Assembly (NCBI RefSeq): GCF_000307875.1
Contig: NZ_AJLS01000009.1
Location: 1 to 64,000 of the forward strand
Length of the DNA: 64,000 bases
Reading direction: 5' to 3'
DNA from: Neobacillus bataviensis LMG 21833
GTDB taxonomy: Bacteria; Bacillota; Bacilli; Bacillales; Cytobacillaceae
Positions 62,125-64,000 of the stretch are shown here, in pieces. A program made the translations under genes and the position numbers. The notes below the pieces were generated by a model. That model was given only the letters and a program-made list of their open reading frames with translations, was not told where the DNA came from and ran no database searches. Position 1 is the stretch's first letter; every line of letters begins with the position of its first letter.

Positions 62125-64000
62125 ATGAAAAGGACGAACTACAAACGAAAGCTAATTTCATATGTTGTTATTTGGAGCCTTTTTCTTAGTTCCTTCCTTT
62201 TATATTCTCCTAAAAACGTTGCCTTATCAGCATCAGGTGTTCCTGAAATAGCGATTATTACGCCGAATGCAGGAGCGATGTTGGATGTTTCAACGGTTGA
62301 ATTTACAGGAACAATTTCCGAAGATCAAACTTCGTCTGACAAGCTGTCAATAAAGATATTTGAACAGCTGGGTGATTCACAGCAGCCTATTGAAATTACT
62401 GGTGAGGGAAAGCTATCAATAACAATGCATGATAAATATGCCGACTTCTCTTTTTTAAAAGACTTCAATGACGGGGTTCATAACTTAACATTTGTAGTCA
62501 CTGACGAGAATGGGGTAAGCAATAAGATTGACCACTCTTTTACTATTACTGGAGGAGAACAGAGTAAAAATACTTCGATGGCTATTAAAAATGGACTTAC
62601 CAATCAAGGGCAAACTTCTGCTGTAGAAATCACTACGAGTCAACTATCCATTGTGTCAGCTGCAGTAAATCTGCCCGCTGATGAACAAATGGGTAAAAGG
62701 CCATATATGGAAAAAATGTTTCTCATCCCAAAGGGGCTAGCTGGCGAATATGAACCAGGAAAAATTGTCCCTGAAACTTTTCTTCCTGCGGAAGATATGA
62801 CTCGTGTTCCATTGAATTATGAAGTGTTAATTGATGTAAGAAGTTCGGAACCAATAACTACCACTCAACCATTGGTAACATTTTTTGGAGAAATTACAGG
62901 AAAAGAGAAAAAAATAAAGACATCGAAGCTATCGGATGAGATTAGTGCTTATATTTATACCTTTACACCGGATAAGCCATTTGATCCCCGTACAACCTAT
63001 TATGTTTATTTGAATCCAAATTTCTCGAATGGGCCAGGGGAAAATATCATTCCAAGGTTTTTGAAATTCACAACGGTCAGTGCCAATCATCAAGATGTGA
63101 AAGATCTTATTCAAGATCCCGATACAAACCTTGCTGACATACCAGACCATAAACGATCGTTAGACTTCAATATACATGGGAATTTTTCAAATGTAACCAA
63201 TGCATGTGCCTACTGCCACAGTGCACATAACGGTAAGAATGAAAGCCTTGAGGGCGGAATATTTGGGAATGATGAAGAAAATGTCTGTATGGCTTGCCAT
63301 GATGGGACAACAGGAACGAAGATTGCGCCTAAGGTTGCAGACCATAAAGCTGAGCTTAAAACCAATCAGCATGTTCAAAGCTCTGGGAGTTCATGTACTA
63401 GCTGTCATAATCCACATATTCCAGGGACACCGGAAAATCCAAACAGTTTTAAAGCTATCTCCGATAAAGATAGTCATATTCGAACGTATAAAAAAGCTAG
63501 TACAGCAACGGGCAAGGCAGATGATTTTTCATTATGTTTGAGCTGCCATAATGGGAAAAAAGATGAAAAAAGTCAAAAAGTGATTACAGATATTAAACAA
63601 TATTACAGCAGTACAACGTATATTAGTCAATCCGGACACAAAATAACAGCGGCCGCTGATAGTGGCAGTAATTTAGATGGCCAGATTCCATGCGCGGAAT
63701 GTCATGAAACACATAGTTCCAATAATATAAAAATGTTAAGAGCTGAATTAGGCAATATAAAAATTACTGATGATAAGGATAAATTTATTTCATCCGGTAT
63801 TGAGTGGAATGCTGAGAATGAACGAGAATTCTGCAGCAAATGTCATAATGGATCAACGCAAATTTACGGTGTAACGGGTAAAGCAATCTATGATAAGGAA
63901 ACTGGTAAAGCGATTAATCCAGATAACCCTGACCATAATAAGGGCACTAAAAATGAGGAAAAAGCTTGTTCAGCATGCCATAGTAATGGCGGAGACAATG
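62125..64000 (+). CDS. Secreted Ig-like/multihaem cytochrome c, C-terminus outside window
   Basis: Open from ATG 62125 (AAAGGATG upstream) to the window edge, 625 codons, with no stop. Signal peptide at residues 1-38 (VVIWSLFLSSFLLYSP, cleavage near ALSASG). Residues about 40-140 resemble an Ig-like surface domain (PEIAIITPNAGAMLDVSTVEF split; FNDGVHNLTFVVTDENG); residues 145-340 form a beta-rich part with a second Ig-like segment (YIYTFTPDKPFDPRTTYYVY). From residue 361 seven CXXCH motifs follow: CAYCH, CMACH, CTSCH, CLSCH, CAECH, CSKCH and CSACH, with the doubled-motif contexts ACAYCHSAHNG and CTSCHNPH. A wall-exposed terminal electron-transfer protein is likely. Confidence 0.9.
   Translation, partial: MKRTNYKRKLISYVVIWSLFLSSFLLYSPKNVALSASGVPEIAIITPNAGAMLDVSTVEFTGTISEDQTSSDKLSIKIFEQLGDSQQPIEITGEGKLSITMHDKYADFSFLKDFNDGVHNLTFVVTDENGVSNKIDHSFTITGGEQSKNTSMAIKNGLTNQGQTSAVEITTSQLSIVSAAVNLPADEQMGKRPYMEKMFLIPKGLAGEYEPGKIVPETFLPAEDMTRVPLNYEVLIDVRSSEPITTTQPLVTFFGEITGKEKKIKTSKLSDEISAYIYTFTPDKPFDPRTTYYVYLNPNFSNGPGENIIPRFLKFTTVSANHQDVKDLIQDPDTNLADIPDHKRSLDFNIHGNFSNVTNACAYCHSAHNGKNESLEGGIFGNDEENVCMACHDGTTGTKIAPKVADHKAELKTNQHVQSSGSSCTSCHNPHIPGTPENPNSFKAISDKDSHIRTYKKASTATGKADDFSLCLSCHNGKKDEKSQKVITDIKQYYSSTTYISQSGHKITAAADSGSNLDGQIPCAECHETHSSNNIKMLRAELGNIKITDDKDKFISSGIEWNAENEREFCSKCHNGSTQIYGVTGKAIYDKETGKAINPDNPDHNKGTKNEEKACSACHSNGGDN

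Noticed and set aside
62929-63541. Three short frames (two minus, one plus) over the last cytochrome gene
   Set aside because: The long plus-strand frame from 62125 with signal peptide and seven CXXCH motifs covers this region in another frame.
1-64000. tRNA, rRNA, CRISPR, integrase or intact transposase genes
   Set aside because: I looked for the usual stems, repeats and protein motifs and saw none; small RNA genes without clear structure could still be missed.

Overview
The window is AT-rich DNA from a low-GC Gram-positive, spore-forming Bacillaceae. The evidence is a block of housekeeping genes in nearly the Bacillus subtilis order (tagO, yvyE, degS-degU, degV, comFA, comFC, hpf), a canonical 837-residue SecA, Bacillus-type Shine-Dalgarno sites (AAGGAGG), frequent TTG/GTG starts and many extended -10 (TGnTATAAT) promoters. 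Genus is inference: multihaem cytochromes in a Bacillus-like background would fit a Neobacillus/Mesobacillus-type organism, but this cannot be settled from the window.

Region by region. (1) 1-5.3 kb: start of a secreted protein; an O-antigen ligase-like membrane protein with C-terminal TPRs, coupled to a penicillin-binding transpeptidase with an eroded glycosyltransferase half; and a decayed phage-type N-acetylmuramoyl-L-alanine amidase. (2) 5.6-39 kb: a large cell-surface polysaccharide region built of several transcription units. It holds two LCP ligases, a CapD-like dehydratase, an aminotransferase, an initiating sugar-phosphate transferase, UDP-sugar dehydrogenase, Wzx and Wzy proteins (two flippases, two further polymerase/ligase-type proteins), eight family-2/4/CgeB-like glycosyltransferases, two sugar epimerases, two acyltransferase-3 proteins, an LTA-synthase-like phosphoglycerol transferase, a secreted GDPD-like phosphodiesterase and a wall-targeted glucosaminidase with six exact-period repeats. 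(3) 39.3-42.7 kb: the dTDP-L-rhamnose operon rfbACBD, which can supply the rhamnosyltransferase-like enzymes upstream. (4) 43-45.3 kb: two tandem tagO-like lipid-carrier phosphotransferases that can start wall teichoic acid or polysaccharide synthesis. (5) 45.3-52.9 kb: yvyE, degSU, degV, comFA, comFC (no comFB), a coat-F-like protein and hpf. (6) 53-55.8 kb: secA, on the strand opposite to hpf. (7) 56.3-64 kb: a multihaem c-type cytochrome cluster.

The most unusual system is the last one. Two membrane-anchored NapC/NirT-like cytochromes (10 and 12 CXXCH motifs), a membrane-anchored TPR protein, an exported NHL beta-propeller, a secreted 6-haem cytochrome and a secreted Ig-like/multihaem protein (at least 7 haems, cut by the window edge) lie in one direction. 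They total at least 35 haem sites. No recognisable terminal reductase is in view. The arrangement suggests an electron conduit from the menaquinone pool through the Gram-positive wall, that is, an extracellular electron transfer system in a Bacillus-like cell. A promoter whose -35 box lies inside an 11-bp perfect inverted repeat precedes it.

Other structure not explained by genes includes a cluster of DnaA-box-like 9-mers in paired palindromes between hpf and secA, a hairpin that may bridge a distant ribosome binding site to a start codon at the left edge, and an apparent ATG-to-ATA change at the start of the repeat glucosaminidase gene. No tRNA, rRNA, CRISPR array or intact insertion sequence was seen.
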